Source of the DNA: Coniochaeta sp. PMI_546
Taxonomy: Eukaryota > Ascomycota > Sordariomycetes > Coniochaetales > Coniochaetaceae
Direction: 5' to 3'
Assembly: GCA_021432605.1 (NCBI GenBank)
Contig: MU271162.1
Location: 381,721-445,720 of the forward strand
Length of the DNA: 64,000 bases
The position numbers and the translations under genes are program-made. A model generated the notes under the pieces. That model saw nothing but the letters and a program-made list of their open reading frames with translations. It did not search any database and was not told the DNA's origin. Below, piece by piece: positions 1-15,600 of the stretch (the stretch's first letter is position 1; every line of letters begins with the position of its first letter).

Positions 1-684
1 CATCACCACTGCCACTCTCATACGAGCCGCCTGGGCACTGGTGCTAGCGCGGTACTCTGACAGCACTGAGGAAGTATGCTTCGGAACAACAGTGTCGGGT
101 AGACAAGCTCCCGTTCACGGTGTCAGCAACATGGCCGGACTGGCCGTGGCCACGGTACCAGTGCGTGTGCGTCTCAACGGACGACAGTCTGTAGCCGACT
201 TTCTCCATGGCATCCAGACGCAGGCATCTGAGATGATAGCATTTGAGCAATTCGGGCTGCAGAATATTTCCAAGCTCAGTGCAGACGCGAAGGCGGCCTG
301 CGACTTCGCTAGTTTGATGATCATTCAACCTGCACAGGCTATGACGTCGCCCGAAGCAGGGCTCCTGCTTCCCGTTGGCTCCGGGGAATCGTCATCAAGT
401 GCTGAGGCGCTTGACGGTTATTTTAGCTATCCTCTCGTCTTCGAGGCCCTCGCGTACCCCAACCGCGTCGACTTAGTCGTTACATACGATGCGAACGTGC
501 TATCGAAGCGACGTATCCAGGCCCTAGCATATCACTTTGAACATGTCCTCAATCAACTGCTGGTCAAGGGCGCATCTGGTACATCCGACTCGGTTCTTGA
601 GAGCGTGTCTGTTGCTGGCTCCTGGGATCTCGACCAAGCCGTGCGCTGGAACAGCTCCGTCAATGTGGACCTAGTCGATTCCTG
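1..684 (+). other. C-terminal half of an upstream NRPS condensation domain
   Basis: The window opens in the second half of a C domain. Visible are the RAAWALVLARYSD helix, the FGTTVSGRQAPV motif near base 80-120, the ATVPVRVR strand and the FSYPLVFEA segment. The HHxxxD half lies outside. It would condense the peptide from an upstream carrier with the residue loaded on module 1, so at least one more T domain or a starter unit exists to the left. It ends at the conserved linker AGSWDLDQAVRWN near base 615-655, which recurs at every module junction. Confidence 0.95.
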
Positions 685-3600
685 TATACACGACCTGATC
701 AGTAGCCGAGTATCACAGCAGTCAGCACATGAGGCTGTTTACGCTCACGATGGAACGCTTACATATCGACAGCTGGAAGAACTGTCCGACCTCCTAGCAT
801 CCAACCTGACTCGCCTGGGTGCTGGTCCCGAGACCCTCGTGCCGATGTGCTTCGAAAAATCGAAATGGGCCATCGTCGCTATGCTAGGCATCCTAAAGGC
901 AGGTGCTGCCTTTGTACCGCTCGATCCTTCGCATCCAGTTGCTCGACGGCGCGAATTGATATCTGAGACAAAGGCACATCTTATCGTCACGTCAGCAGCC
1001 AATGCGGCATCTTGCGATGGCTTGGTTGACGTTATTGTCGAGCTGTCAGCTGCAAGCATTGCTTCCATGTCAAAGAGCAGTTCTGAATATGCCCAGAGAC
1101 ACCGCGTATCAGTCGCTCCAGCCAACGCAGCGTACGCCATCTTCACATCTGGATCGACAGGGAAACCAAAGACTATCGTTGTGAGTCATTCGGCCCTGTG
1201 TACGAGTATCAGCGTCGAAGCTCCTGCATTCGATATCGGACCAGACTCGCGCGTCCTACAATTCTCAAATTTCGTCTTTGACGTGTCCCTTGCTGAAATA
1301 TTCACGACCCTTGGGTTTGGTGGAACAATATGTATTCCCTCGGAGGAGCAGCGGTTGCAAGATATTGCGGGATTCATCAACCTTGGCAACGTCTCTAACG
1401 CCTACCTCACGCCCTCATTTGCAGAGACCTTTGCACCCGACGCTACGCCAACACTGAAGACGCTGGTTCTGGGAGGTGAAGCTCCGACCCGGAACAGCTT
1501 GGAGAAATGGTTTGGACGTGTTCGTTTGATCAATGGTTACGGTCCCGCAGAAGCTGTCATTTACTGTGCTTCATTCACCTATAGCTCACCTGCAGATCTG
1601 CCGTCAACAATTGGGCGAGGTCTCAATGGTAGGTGCTGGGTAGTTGATCCCTTGAACCACCAAGTCTTGGCTCCGATTGGCTGCATCGGAGAGCTGGTCG
1701 TACAGGGCAACGCATTGGCTCGGGGGTACGCCAACGATGCAGAAAATACAGCAAAATCATTCCTGGAAGACGTCGAATTCCTACCTGAGACGGTATCACA
1801 GACTGGACAACGGTTTTATAAGACTGGTGATCTTGTGAGGTACAACTTTGACGGTACACTGGGGTTTCTGGGAAGGAAGGATACCCAAATCAAGCTGCGC
1901 GGGCAAAGAATCGAGTTGGCCGCCATCGAGCATAGCATCAAGCGCTCACAGCCATCCATTGAGCACGTGGTGGTTGATGTGCTGAGGTACAACTCGAGGG
2001 AATGGCTTGTTGCGCTCGTCACACTCGACAGTTACGAAGAAGGAGAGGATGGCGACTTGCTCATCTCCTTATCAGCTCGCCTTCGGGACATCTTCTCCGC
2101 AGCCAAGACGGAGCTGGAGAGCCAACTGCCTGCTTATATGGTCCCCAGCTTTTTCGTTCCGCTGCGCAGTATGCCGTTCCAGTCTTCGATGAAACTGAAC
2201 AGGTCAAAGCTTCGTGAGGTTGTGGGCGCCTTTTCACAGGAGAGCATCCTCAACTACTCCTTAGCAGACGGAGAGAAGACAGCGCCCGCAACCGACATGG
2301 AAGTTAAAATGCGGCAGATCTGGGCACGCGTGCTCCAGATAGCACCCGAGCAAATAGGTAGAGACGACAGCTTTCTGCAGATTGGCGGCGACTCTATCAG
2401 TGCCATCCATGTTGTCACAGACGCCAGGGAGTCCAACAACATAGAGCTTACGGTGCAGGATATCTTCAGCGATCCTCGCCTATGGGCAGTCAGTCTAAAA
2501 GCCTCCGAGAGCCGCAGCGTTACGAACCGTGCTACGCTGCAGCCCTTTGCTCTCTTGCCTCGTGACGAGGTAGATCAAATCTGCGCTGTCGCTGTATCTG
2601 ATTGCATGATGCAGACTGGACAAGAGGTTGAAGATGCCTACCCCTGTACCGCCCTGCAAGAAGGCTTGATGGCGCTGGCTATCAAGCAGCCCGGGTCGTA
2701 CATAGCGACGATGGCCTATCGACTATCTGACGGCACAGACGTGGATCGTTTCCGGGGCGCATGGGAGCAGACAATGATGGTGTGCCGTGCCCTGCGTACT
2801 CGGATTATCCTGTCCGGTGGAAAGTCGGTGCAGGTCGTCCTCCGGGAACCGTCCAGCTGGGATACACAACTGGCCAACTGCGAAAACTTGACTGATGCAG
2901 TAGAACGGGCGAAAAAGATAAATATGCGCTACGGCTCCCGGTTGTGCCACTATACGGTCGTCCCGGATGATGCCACTCGCTCTTGGTACTTCGTGGTCGC
3001 CATGCACCATGCCATCTTCGATGGCTGGAGCTTAGATTTGACCTTGAAGACTCTCCATGGCTTGTATTACAAGGACTCTGTTCCGACTCTACATCCTTTT
3101 GTGGATTTTGTCGAATACACTACTAATAATGACCAAGAAACGGCCGCAGAGTACTGGGCTGCACAGTTGCAAGGTGCTCAGCGAGCCGCGTTCCCGGAGC
3201 CTGCACGGCAGGTTTCGTCAACGAGATCAAGTGCAGACGCCACCACTCGAGCACTGGAGAAAACGATTCGATTTCAAAAGTGGACGAAAACGTCTATTAC
3301 CCAAGCAACGATCTTCCGTGCGGCGTGGGCTTTGGTCTTAGCCCGGTACTGCGATACGGATGACGTGTGTTTCGGTACTACTGTGTCCGGGAGACACGCA
3401 CCAGTGCCTGGCATTGAAAGAATGGCTGGTCCAACAGTAGCCACTGTGCCAGTCAGGCTTCGATTGGGAAACAAGCAGCAATCTGCCGCCGACTTCCTCA
3501 ACGATGTCCAGGCCCAAACTTTCAGCATGGTCCCTTACGAGCAGTACGGTCTACGCAACATCTCGAGACTGAGTCAAGATGCGAGGGAAGCCTGCGACTT

Positions 3601-6600
3601 TGCCAGTCTGGTCATCGTGCAGCCCGCCAAAGCGGTGTTATCGCTCGATGTGCCTGTCCCGAACGAAAATACACTCCTTCTTCCGGCTGACTTGAAGTCG
3701 CATGACTCGCAGGAGTTCTCTACTGGTGCTTCAACATCAGGCGGATATTTCAATTACCCACTAGTTGTCCAGGTTCTCACCCACAACGACTGCTGGGATC
3801 TGATACTCACATATGACGCAGCTATGGTTGCGGAGAGTCGACTGAAAGTTTTGGTTCATCACCTCGAGCACACTGTACAACAACTGACATCCCTCTCGCT
3901 CGCCAATGCAGCATTAGACAACCTGTCTGTGGCCGGGCCATGGGATTTGGATTGGGCAGCGCAATGGAACACCGCTGATACTACCGCGGTTGAAGCTTGT
4001 GTGCACGACTTGGTGACTGACAAGGCAAACGAGCTTCCGAACCACGAGGCCATTGTCGCCTGGGACGGCAGCCTCAGCTACGCCGAGTTGCAGTGGTTGT
4101 CCACCCTCCTCGGAAATCACCTGACAAACCTCGGCGCCGGGCCAGAGACTCTCGTACCCATTTGCTTCGAAAAGTCCATGTGGGCAATCGTCGCCATGCT
4201 TGGTGTCTTGAAGGCAGGAGCTGCCTTCGTCCCCCTCGACCCTGCCCATTCATACAGCAGGCAACAGGCTCTTATCACACAGGCCGGAGCCCGGCTCATT
4301 CTTGTCTCTTCTGCAACAGCGAATTCTTGCCAAGGCCTAGCCGAACACATCGTTGAGATATCGGCCTCGCAAGTTGGGCGCCTTGCTCGAAATGCTGGTC
4401 GTAGTCCTGCGCAAGCTACGCCATCCAACGCCGCCTACGCTATTTTCACGTCCGGATCCACGGGCAAACCAAAGACCATCGTTGTAGAGCACAGGGCATT
4501 GTCTACAAGCGTACTGAGAAACGGTGTCAGCCACGGATTCAGCCGAGACGCACGCGTCTTACAGTACTCCAGCTTTGTCTTCGATATCAGTTTGGGCGAG
4601 ATATTTGAGACCCTGGCATTTGGTGGGACCATCTGCATTCCGTCAGACAGCCAGCGTCTTCAAGGGGGGATTGCTAGCTTTATCGAAGAGACTCAGGTTA
4701 ATGTAGCCATGCTCACATCGTCGTTTCTCAAAACTCTGAAGCCGGCCGATGCACCATCATTGAAGCAACTCCTCCTCGTTGGGGAGGCACCGACTCAAGA
4801 AACTCTGCAGACCTGGGCTGGCCATGTGGAGCTTGTGAATGCCTATGGACCGGCAGAAGCAGTGGTCTATTGTGCATCTTACACCTACAAGTCCAGCGAT
4901 GAATATGCGACCAATATTGGCGGGAGCACTACAGCGAGTTTCTGGGTCGTCGATCGTGACAACTGCCAAAAGCTGGCACCAATAGGCAGCGTTGGGGAGC
5001 TGGTTGTTCAAGGCCACGCCCTTGCGCGTGGGTACGCGGGGGACGAGGAACTTACCGCTCTCTCTTTCACGGATCCTCTCGCCTGGCTACCATCTTCACA
5101 TGTCAAGGACGGGGACCGCTTCTATAAGACGGGCGACTTGGTCAGATACAATACGGACGACGGCACTCTGGAGTATCTGGGCCGCAAGGATACGCAAGTC
5201 AAGTTGCGCGGACAACGTGTTGAGTTGGGTGCTATTGAACATGAGATCAAGAGTGCGCAGACAACGAAGCAGGTGGAGCATGTCGCAGTTGATAAAATCC
5301 GGTACGGGTCTCAGGAACTACTTGCAGCATTCGTCAAGTTTAGCAACTCCGAAAGCGACAGGGAAGGTGAAGCCACCGAGATACTCCTGCCAATGACAGC
5401 GGATCTGCGCACGTCGTTTGGTGCCATCATCGAGCATCTGAAGGGCCAGCTCCCGAGTTACATGGTCCCGTACATTTTGGTCCCGCTTCGAGATGTACCC
5501 TTCCAGACGTCGATGAAGCTCCATAGGTCGAGGTTGAGGGAATTGGCAGCGTCCCTGACGCACGAACAGTTGCGAGATTATTCCCTGGTTGAAACCGGGG
5601 AAATAGAAGAACCTGTCACTGAGATGGAATTCAACATTCGTGCCGTTTGGGCGCAGGTTCTAGGATTACCCGCAAGTCACATTGGACGTAACGACAGTTT
5701 CCTTCAGATCGGCGGAGATTCGATCGGTGCCATCCAGCTAGTCACAGTCGCGCAAGAGCAGGGCATTAACCTGACCGTTCAAGATATTTTCAACAACCCT
5801 CGCTTGGCAGCAGTCGCCCTTGCAGCTGCCAATGGCCATGTTACCAAATCCTTTGCTACGCAGCCGTTCAGCCTCCTCCGTCACGATAAGGTCGATGACA
5901 TATTAACCACGGTCACTTCTGAATGCGGCATTAACAGACCTAGCATCAAGGACGCGTACCCGTGTACCGCTTTGCAGGAAGGGTTGATGGCTCTAAGCGT
6001 CAAGGAACCCGGGTCATATATCGCACGTCATGTATACCGGTTGTCAGACGTAGACGACGAGCAGAGATTCAAGGCCGCTTGGGAGAGAACACTTGCTTTC
6101 TGCGATAACCTGCGGACGCGCATTGTCCTACACGATGGCTCGTCAATCCAAGCTGTCCTTCAAGAGCAAGCTGCTTGGGAACCAACCGAGGACTTCCACA
6201 GTTTGGTGGCATTCCTTGACGCAGCGAAGACAATGGAGATGCAGTACTGTTCACGGCTCTGTCGATATGCATTCATCTCAGAGCCTACCGGCGCACGGTA
6301 CTTTGTACTGCTCGTTCACCACGCCGTTTTCGATGGATGGGGCATGGGCCTCGTTATGGAAACGCTGTGCAGATTTTACGGCGGCGACGACGCACCTGCT
6401 GTGGAACTGACACCATACGCCCACTTTGTCAACTTTGCCTCCAGCATCGACTTTGAGGCCGCGGAAGGTTATTGGAAGGGACAGCTAGCTGGTGCACAAC
6501 GGGCAGCTTTCCCACTCGCACACAACCGTTCCACAAAACAGGCGTCGACGCAGAAGGCTTCAGTCACTCGCGTCCTAAAGACAAAGATTGACATGGACTC

Positions 6601-9600
6601 ACGTACAGGTGACGCTTCTATCACCAAAGCCACATTCCTGCGGGCTGCATGGGGGTTGTTGCTCGCACGCTACTGTGATACCGATGATGTAACCTTTGGC
6701 ATGACCGTCTCCGGACGGCAGGCGCCATTGCCAGGCGTGGAGAAGGTTACTGGTCCTGCCGTGGCGACAATTCCAGTGCGCCTGAAACTCGATAGGACGC
6801 AGACAATCGCCGACTTTCTGCGTGATGTGCAGATTCAGGCTTCCCAAATGGTATCCTACGAGCAGTACGGCTTACAACGAATCTCGAAACTGGGTCCTGA
6901 CGCAAAGGAGGCATGCGACTTCGCCGCCTTGATGATTATACAGCCGGCGCGTGTCATAGGCACGTTTGAGGCGTCGCTTGGTGCCGGCGGACTGACGGCC
7001 GTCGATCCCGAGGAATACGGTTCTGAGGTTGCACTGGACGGCTCTTTCAACTATCCACTTGTTTTGCAGGCCATAGTCCACAACCAGCATGTGGAACTTG
7101 TCATGACGTACAATGATACGGCAATATCGAAGGACCGGTTGCTGGCTTTAACACACCATCTCGAGCATATCGTGCAGCAGTTGCTTGTGCATGGCGACGC
7201 ACCTCTCAATACACTTTCGACAGCTGGTCCCTGGGATCTGGACCAAGCCAGTAAATGGAACAGTATTGAACCAGCAGTTGTCGATGCTCGTGTGCAGGAC
7301 ATCATCGCACAACGAACCACCGAGACCCCTAGTGCCGAAGCCGTCTTTTCATGGGATGGCACCCTCACGTATTCTGAGCTCGATAGTTTGTCTAGCAAGC
7401 TCGCTGCCAGCCTGGCCGGCATTGTACTCCCAGACTCCATCGTGCCCATCTGCTTCGAAAAATCAATGTGGGCGGTAGTAGCGATGCTCGGCATCCTCAA
7501 AGCTGGAGGAGCCTTTATCCCGATAGACCCATCGCACCCTGAAAATCGCCGCCGGACACTCGTTCGGGAGATCCGTGCTGGCCTGATTCTTGCATCCTCG
7601 GAACATTTGGTAACCTGCAAGGGGCTCACGGATGTGGTGGTCGAGGTATCGGCTGCAAGTCTGGCGCTCTTATCCCAGCCAACTGAGACCAACACGAAAA
7701 CATCAGTTGAAACCACGACTAAGAATATCGCATACGCCATTTTTACTTCGGGGAGCACAGGAACTCCCAAGACTGTGCTGGTTGAGCATGCTGCCTTTTG
7801 TACCAGCTTGATCGCTCAAGGCAAAGCTTTCTCTATGAGCCCGAGCTCACGTCTCGTGCAATTCTCCAACTATGTCTTTGACGTCGCACTGGGTGACATC
7901 TTCATGACACTTGCATTCGGCGGCACCGTCTGTATACCCTCTGATGAGGATCGCATACAGAACATAGCGACCTTTATGTCGCGCGCTAGAGTAACAATCG
8001 CGCAGTTTACTCCCTCGTTTCTGCGGACAATTGACCCAGACGACGTTCCCACACTCGACACCGTGGTCATCGGCGGTGAGCCAGCTACACAGCAGATTTT
8101 GAGCACCTGGTGTGGACGCGTGCAGCTTATCAACGCCTACGGCCCTGCTGAAACGACAATCTGTTGCAGTCATCACCCTTACACGTCCGCTGAAGACTCG
8201 CCAACGAATATCGGCCATGGCCTAAATGCCAGCTGCTGGGTCGTTGATCCGGACGACTACAACGAGCTTGCCCCGATTGGCTGCACTGGTGAACTACTCG
8301 TGCAGAGCCCAGCTCTTGCACGTGGATACGCCAATGACCAGCACCTAACCGACCGTTCGTTCGTCGAAAATGTCAGATGGATGCCCAATATGCATGAGTC
8401 TAGGTTCTACAGGACCGGCGATCTCGTAAAATATAACTTTGACGGGACAATGGAATATGTCGGCCGCAAGGACACGCAAGCCAAGGTGCGTGGACAGCGT
8501 ATTGAGCTCGCCGCCATTGAGTATCATATCAAGAGCGCACATGCGGTAATCGAGCATGTAGCCGTTGACGTGGTCAAGCACAGTGGCCGCGAGTACTTGG
8601 TGGCCGTCTTCAACGTCCAGCGCCTGGATCTAGATGCCGTCCCCAGCAGGACTAGCGACGAGGTTCTCATTCCAATGACAGACGCCCTCCAGGATCTGAT
8701 CGTCTCTGTTGTCGCAGGCCTGGAGAGCGACCTGCCAGCATACATGGTCCCTACCTTCTTCATCCCAGTCCGCGAGATGCCCCTCCAGTCTGGCTCGATG
8801 AAGCTTAACCGCTCGAAATTTCGAGACATCGCCAATGGCCTCAGCCAGGAGCAGCTGCTGATGTATTCGCTCGCACAAGGCCCAAAAGCAGCACCTGTCA
8901 CTGAAACAGAATTCAGAATGCGGGACATCTGGGCGCAGCTGCTCCGACTCCAACCGTCCCAGATCGGTCGAGACGACAATTTTCTGCAAATTGGTGGTGA
9001 CTCCATCAGTGCGATACAGGTTGCTGCACTGGCCCGGCAAGCTGGGATGTCGCTCGCAGTACAAGACATATTTGCAGATCCTCGCCTTTGGGCTGTGTCT
9101 GCAGCAGCTACGGCTGGAAAAGAGTTGCAAGCATACGACACGCCGCCATTCAGCCTCCTTGCGGCGGACGAGGTGGAAACAATCTGCGCGGCTGTCCGGC
9201 GCGAGTGCAAACTGGACGACGAGCACGAGGTCGAGGACGCATACCCATGTACCGCTTTGCAAGAAGGACTGATGGCACTGTCCGTCAAACAGCCCGGCTC
9301 TTACGTCGCAAGACACGTTTTCCGCCTCTCAGAGTCCGTTAGTCTCAACGAGTTCCGACGTGCCTGGGACAGGACTGTCGAGAAATGCGCCAACCTGCGC
9401 ACACGCATCATTATTTCGCCTGCTGGAAGTTCAATTCAAGCGGTGATCAAAGGTCCGGCAACTAGTGACCTGGTCAGCTGCTCCCAATTGTCGGATGCCC
9501 TGGATGTCGCCAAAGCAATGAGGATGGACTACGGCTCGGAGTTGTGCCGAATCCTCATCGTGCAGGAACCCGCCGCACGATATGTTGTGTTGGTTATGCA

Positions 9601-12600
9601 CCACGCCATATTTGACGGCTGGAGTATGGAGATTATCCTTGAGACGCTACGAAGCATGATAGTCGGCAGTCCTGAGCCGGAATTGGGTTCATACGCGAGG
9701 TTCGTCAACTATGCTACCCATCTCAACCAGGCAGCAGCAGCGGAGTACTGGACGTCCCAACTGGATGGTGCTCAACGTGCACCTTTCCCGCAAGCAGTTC
9801 AGACAGTTGCAGATCCACAATCATCGGTACAAGCCGCCACTCGGGTGCTCAACACGACGATCCCTTTCACCAAAGTTACAGTAGACAAGTCCATCACTAA
9901 AGCCACCGTTGTGCGCGCTGCATGGGCGGTAGTTCTCGCGGAGTATTGCGAGACGGACGACGTAACCTTTGGGACAGTCGTCTCCGGTCGTCAAGCCCCC
10001 GTCTGTGGCATCGAGACCATCACAGGTGCCCTGCTGGCTACCGTGCCTGTACGGATGCGCCTCAACCGTCAGCAGTCGGTGGCCAAGTTCCTGCAAAGCG
10101 TACAGACCCAAGCAGCCAACATGGTCCCCTACGAACAATACGGCCTGCGGAATATCTCCAGATTGTCCCAGACGGCCAAAGAGGCGTGCGAGTTTAGCAG
10201 TCTACTCAATCTTCAACCTGCACGTGCTCTAAACTCTGCTCGAATGTCGGCAGAGGCTGCCATGCTGCTGGATGTCGACAAGGCGGACGACGATGGTTTT
10301 ATCGATGATGCGCTCCACGGGTACTTTAACTATCCGTTGGTCCTCCAGGCAGTCATCCATGAAGACAGTGTGGAACTTGTTATTACCTATGACACGACCG
10401 CGCTGTCAGAGAACCGGCTGGCCGCCCTGACCCGCCATCTCGGAAATGTGATCGAGCAACTGGCATTGGGGACGAAAGCGCTCGAAGACATAACCGTTTC
10501 CGGCATGTGGGATCTAAAACAAGCGATGCTGTGGAATAACCCCAAGACCGCGATCGTCGACGCGTGTGTGCATGAGATGATCACCGCCCGAGCTTCCGAG
10601 ATCCCGGATAGCGAAGCTGTCTACGCATGGGACGGTAGCCTTAGCTACCGCCAGTTGGAAAAGATGTCTGATGTTTTGGCCACTCACCTTTCCCAAGAGT
10701 GGCATGTAAATCCAGAAAGCTTAGTGCCTATCTGCCTTGAGAAATCAATGTGGGCAGTGGTAGCGATGCTAGGTGTCCTAAAGGCCGGAGGAGCCTTTGT
10801 ACCACTCGACCCCTCACATCCAACAAGCCGACACCAGGCTGTTCTACAGCAGACCAGAGCCAAACTCGTGATTGTTTCGGCTTCCACAGCGGCCTCTTTC
10901 AAAAACCTGGACGACCAAACGGACGTCGTCGAGCTCTCCGACGCGCGAATGAAACACTTATGCGAGGTTTCAATTCCGGAGAGCCTCAACGCTCAAGTTA
11001 GTCGCCCAAGCAATGCAGCGTACGCAATATTCACGTCTGGTTCCACGGGCAAGCCCAAGACCATTGTGGTCGAGCATTCCGGGCTTTGTACAAGCCTTGT
11101 TGCTCAAAGCAGCATCTTTTCGCAGAATACAGGCAGGGAAACACGATTCCTGCAGTTTGCCAGCTACGTATTCGATGCGGCAGTCACCGAGATTCTCATG
11201 ACACTCCTAGTGGGTGGAACTGTCTGTGTTCCCTCGGAAGTTGAGCGACTGCAGGATATCTCTGGGTTCATCAATCGCTCACGAGCTACGACGGCACTTC
11301 TCACCCCATCATTTGCTCTCACAGTCGAGCCCAGCCACGTTCCAACGCTCAAGACCCTCATCATCGGAGGTGAGCCAGCCACTCGTCAAACAGTCCAGGC
11401 GTGGTACGGGAAGGGTGTGCAGCTCATCAACGCTTACGGACCTGCTGAGACCGTCGTCGCTTGCACTTCCCACATATATACATCTGCCGACACCATCCCA
11501 GCCACCATCGGCAAAGGTCTAGCAGCCAACTGCTGGGTCGTTGATCCAGATGACCATGACCGACTCTCTCCAATTGGTTGTGTAGGCGAGCTTCTGGTCC
11601 AGAGCTATGCTCTCGCTCGTGGCTATGCCAATGAGGATGATCTTACGGCGCGATCTTTCATCAAACGCGTGAAGTGGCTGCCTTCGTCGTGGGTCCAGGA
11701 GGATCAGAGGTTCTACAAGACTGGGGACTTGGTGAGGAACAATTTCGACGGCACCTTGGAATATGTAGGAAGAAAGGACACTCAGGTCAAGCTGCGCGGG
11801 CAGCGGGTTGAACTGGGTGCTATTGAGCATTGTATCAAGGAGGCTGCTCCGCATATTGAGCATGTGGCCGTTGATGTGGTTACTCACGAATCTCGGCAAT
11901 GGCTAGTGGCTTTCCTGAGCTCTAGCAAGTCGGAGGGTAGGAACGACGCCAGGTCACTGAGCACGTTGGAGAATGGGATCAGCGGGAACGTGCTGATGCC
12001 AATGACAAGAGATCTCCACGACTCGTTTGCGAGCCTCACTGCCGACATTGAGCATCGCCTCCCCGCGTATATGGTTCCTGGCCTGTTCTTACCGCTCTGG
12101 AACATGCCATTCCAGACTTCAATGAAGCTCGACCGAAGCGAACTCCGTCGCATAGTCAGTAACATCACTCGCGAGGAACTTTTGAGCTACTCGCTCGCGT
12201 CTGCAGAAAAGGTGGAACCAGCTACCGAGATGGAATTCAGAGTCCGTGACATCTGGGCACGGGTACTGGGTATCCCTCCAGCCAACATCGGTCGACACGA
12301 CAGTTTCCTACAAATTGGCGGCGATTCACTTAGCGCGATTCAGGTCATGACAGCATCACGCGAGGTCGGCTTGATGATTACGGTTCAGGACATCTTCCAC
12401 GACCCGAGATTGTATGCTGTGGCAGGCAGAACTGTTGTCGGACGACTTGAGCACGAGCGTCAGGCCTCGGAGCCGTTTTCTCTAATTCCGGCAGAGAAAC
12501 GAGACAGTGTCGTGGCTGAAGTAATTTCCTGCTGCGCTATTGAGGACCTCCAGCAAGTGGAGAACGTCTACCCATGCACTTCGCTGCAGGAGGGTTTGAT

Positions 12601-15600
12601 GGCATTAGCCGTCAAGCAACCCGGGTCCTACATCTCCAAGAACGTATATACACTGGGTGCGAGTGTGGAAGTAAACCGCTTCAGGGAAGCCTGGGAGCGC
12701 ACACTCGACCTCTGTTCCAACCTTCGCAGCCGTATCATCATGACAGGTGGGGCATCTGTCCAAGCTGTGATCCGAGAACCGGCTGCATGGGAGTCAAGCC
12801 ACGCGAGTCTCGCAGACACTTTGGAGTCCTCCAAGGGTCTCGAGATGCAATATGGCTCTCGCTTATGCCGGTATGCTCTGGTTCAAGAACCGGCTGGGTC
12901 ACGGTATTTTGTACTGTTTATCCACCACGCAGTCTTCGACGGCTGGAGTTTGGGACTGATTCTCGAGTCGCTCCGAGCCATGTACGACGATAGCATTAAC
13001 CCGCCCTTACTGACTCCGTTTGCGGAATTTGTCCGCTACACGACATGCACAGATACACAATCTGCAGCTGAATACTGGACCAAGCAGCTTGAAGGTGCAC
13101 AGGCGGCTACCTTTCCTCAGCTAGACCATGTAGCAAGGACTGAGACCGCATCTCGAGTCTTTGACGCGACGATAGCTATCCCACGCTTGAGTGGCACCTC
13201 CTCGATCACCCAAGCAACAATTTTGCGTGCCGCGTGGGCGTTTGTTCTGGCGCAGTATTGCGATGCAGACGATGTCTGCTTCGGCACCACCGTGTCTGGC
13301 CGGCAGGCACCGGTGTCTGGACTGGAGACCATGGCCGGACCGGCAATTGCTACGGTACCAGTGCGGATCCGGGTCGACAGGTCAACAACTGTAGGTGACT
13401 TCTTGGCCGACGTACAAAGACATGCTTCTGAGATGGTTGCCCACGAACAATATGGACTGCAGAATATCGCCAAACTCAGCACAGACGCCAAAGAAGCATG
13501 CGACTTTACTTCATTGATGGTTATTCAGCCATCGAAACTGGTGGGGAACGTTGCTGGCTCGTCTGACTTCCTCGCGCCTGTGTCCGATGTATCCGACGCT
13601 GGGGACACTTTCACTGGCTACTTCACCTATCCGCTCGTGCTACAAGCCGTGGCCTACGAAGAGCACTTTCAACTGACGCTCATGTTTGACCCTTCTGTTG
13701 TGTCGGAAGATCGTCTCAGGGCTTTATCGCACCACCTTGGCCACGTTATTATCCAATTCCTAAGCCGCCCCGACGTCGCACTCGCGGAAGTTTCCGTGGC
13801 CGGACCGTGGGATCTGTCACAGGCCATCCAGCGCAATGGCGATGCCCCAGAGATTGTGGACGCTTGCGTTCATCAGCTCATCGAGGAGCAAGCCCGCCGG
13901 AGTCCGGATAAGCTTGCAATACATGCATGGGATGCTCAGTTCACATATGCCGAAATGAACGCGGCAGCGAATCGGTTGGCTCATCACCTCGCCCGGAGCG
14001 GCGTTCGCACTGGTGATCTTGTGCATGTGTGCTTTGAGAAATCCGCCTGGTATATCGTAGCTATACTCGCCATCAACAAAGCCGGAGCTGCTTGGGTGCC
14101 TTTGGAGCCTGACCATCCGACTCTACGACACAAGCAAATCGTCCAGCAGACTGGTGCGAGATTTGCCCTGACTTCGGTTATGCAGGGCTCGAAATGCGAG
14201 AATCTGGTGGACCACGTTATTGTGGTATCGCAGCAGCTTGACAAGGATCTTTCCGTTGATCTGGGGGGCGCACCACCTGATAGAGTGACTGAGGTCACAC
14301 CAGATCATGCAGCATACGTGCTGTTCACGTCCGGAAGCACTGGTGTGCCCAAAGGCTTTGTACTGCAACACCGGGCTGTCAGCACCAGCCAAACGGCCAT
14401 CATCAAACGGCTCGGACTTGACAAGGTGCCAGACCTTCGGATGCTTCAGTTCGCGTCCTATGTATTTGATATGAGCGTGGGTGAGATCCTGCTCACTCTG
14501 CTCGCTGGTGGACAGCTCTGTGTTCCACCAGAAAGCACCAGACTGAACGGCATCGACACCTTTATCCGGGCCACGGACACCAACTGGCTCTTTCTAACAC
14601 CTGCGTTCGCCAGGACCTTACGTCCGGATGATGTCCCCGGTGTGGAGGGCATAATACTAGCCGGTGAAGCCGTGGGACGTGATCTATTTAACCTATGGGT
14701 CAATCGTGTCCGCCTGGTTAATGGATGGGGTCCAGCTGAGACCTGTGTTTGCAGTACGCTTCATGAGTTCCAGGCCGATGATTCCCCTCTGAGTATTGGC
14801 CGTCCTGTCGGCGGATTTTGCTGGATTGTCGACCCCCAGGACCCTTACAGGTTGGCTCCTGTGGGCTGCGTGGGCGAGGTCGTCATTCAAGGACCCACCA
14901 TTCTCCGGGAATACCTTGCTGACGAGGCCAAGACCAAGGCGGCGACCATGACAGACTTGCCAAACTGGGCGCCCAAACGGGATGAAGCAGGCTGGAACCG
15001 CATCTTCAAATCCGGAGACTTGTGCGTGTATAACAGCAATGGCGGCATTGATTTTGTCACTCGTAAGGATACGCAGGTCAAGATCCGCGGCCTAAGGGTT
15101 GAGCTAAGCGAAGTCGAACATCATCTCCAGTCCGTTATGGAGGCTGAAGGCGCGCGGCAGGTTGTGGTGGATGTGCTTCGGAACGGGGACGCAGCCACAT
15201 TGACAGCGTTCTTATGTTTCAACGACGATACGCACATATCCACGGATGGGAACTACGACCCCAAGACCTTGTTTCTGCCGCTTACGGCAAGCTTGAAGAG
15301 CCAGCTTCTAGGCATTGTGGGAAAGCTGAATGTCTTGCTTCCCAGTTACATGGTCCCGGCGCTTTTTATTCCTTGCCAGTACATACCGTCCATCGGGTCC
15401 ACAAAGGTCGACAGGACCGGATTGCGCCGCGCCGCGGGTCTCCTTGAAAACTTGGTGGCATACACTCTGGCGGAAGACGAGAAAAGGCCGGCGGAAACAC
15501 CGACCGAACGAGCATTGCAAGACATATTTGCGAGTGTCCTGAAGGTACCAGTTGCTTCAATCGGGCGAGACGACAATTTCTTGCGCCTAGGCGGCGACTC

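Noticed and set aside
41-43. Possible start of the NRPS at base 41
   Set aside because: It is a GTG in the middle of a conserved C-domain helix, and the frame is open to the left edge with matching family sequence. The real start is outside the window.
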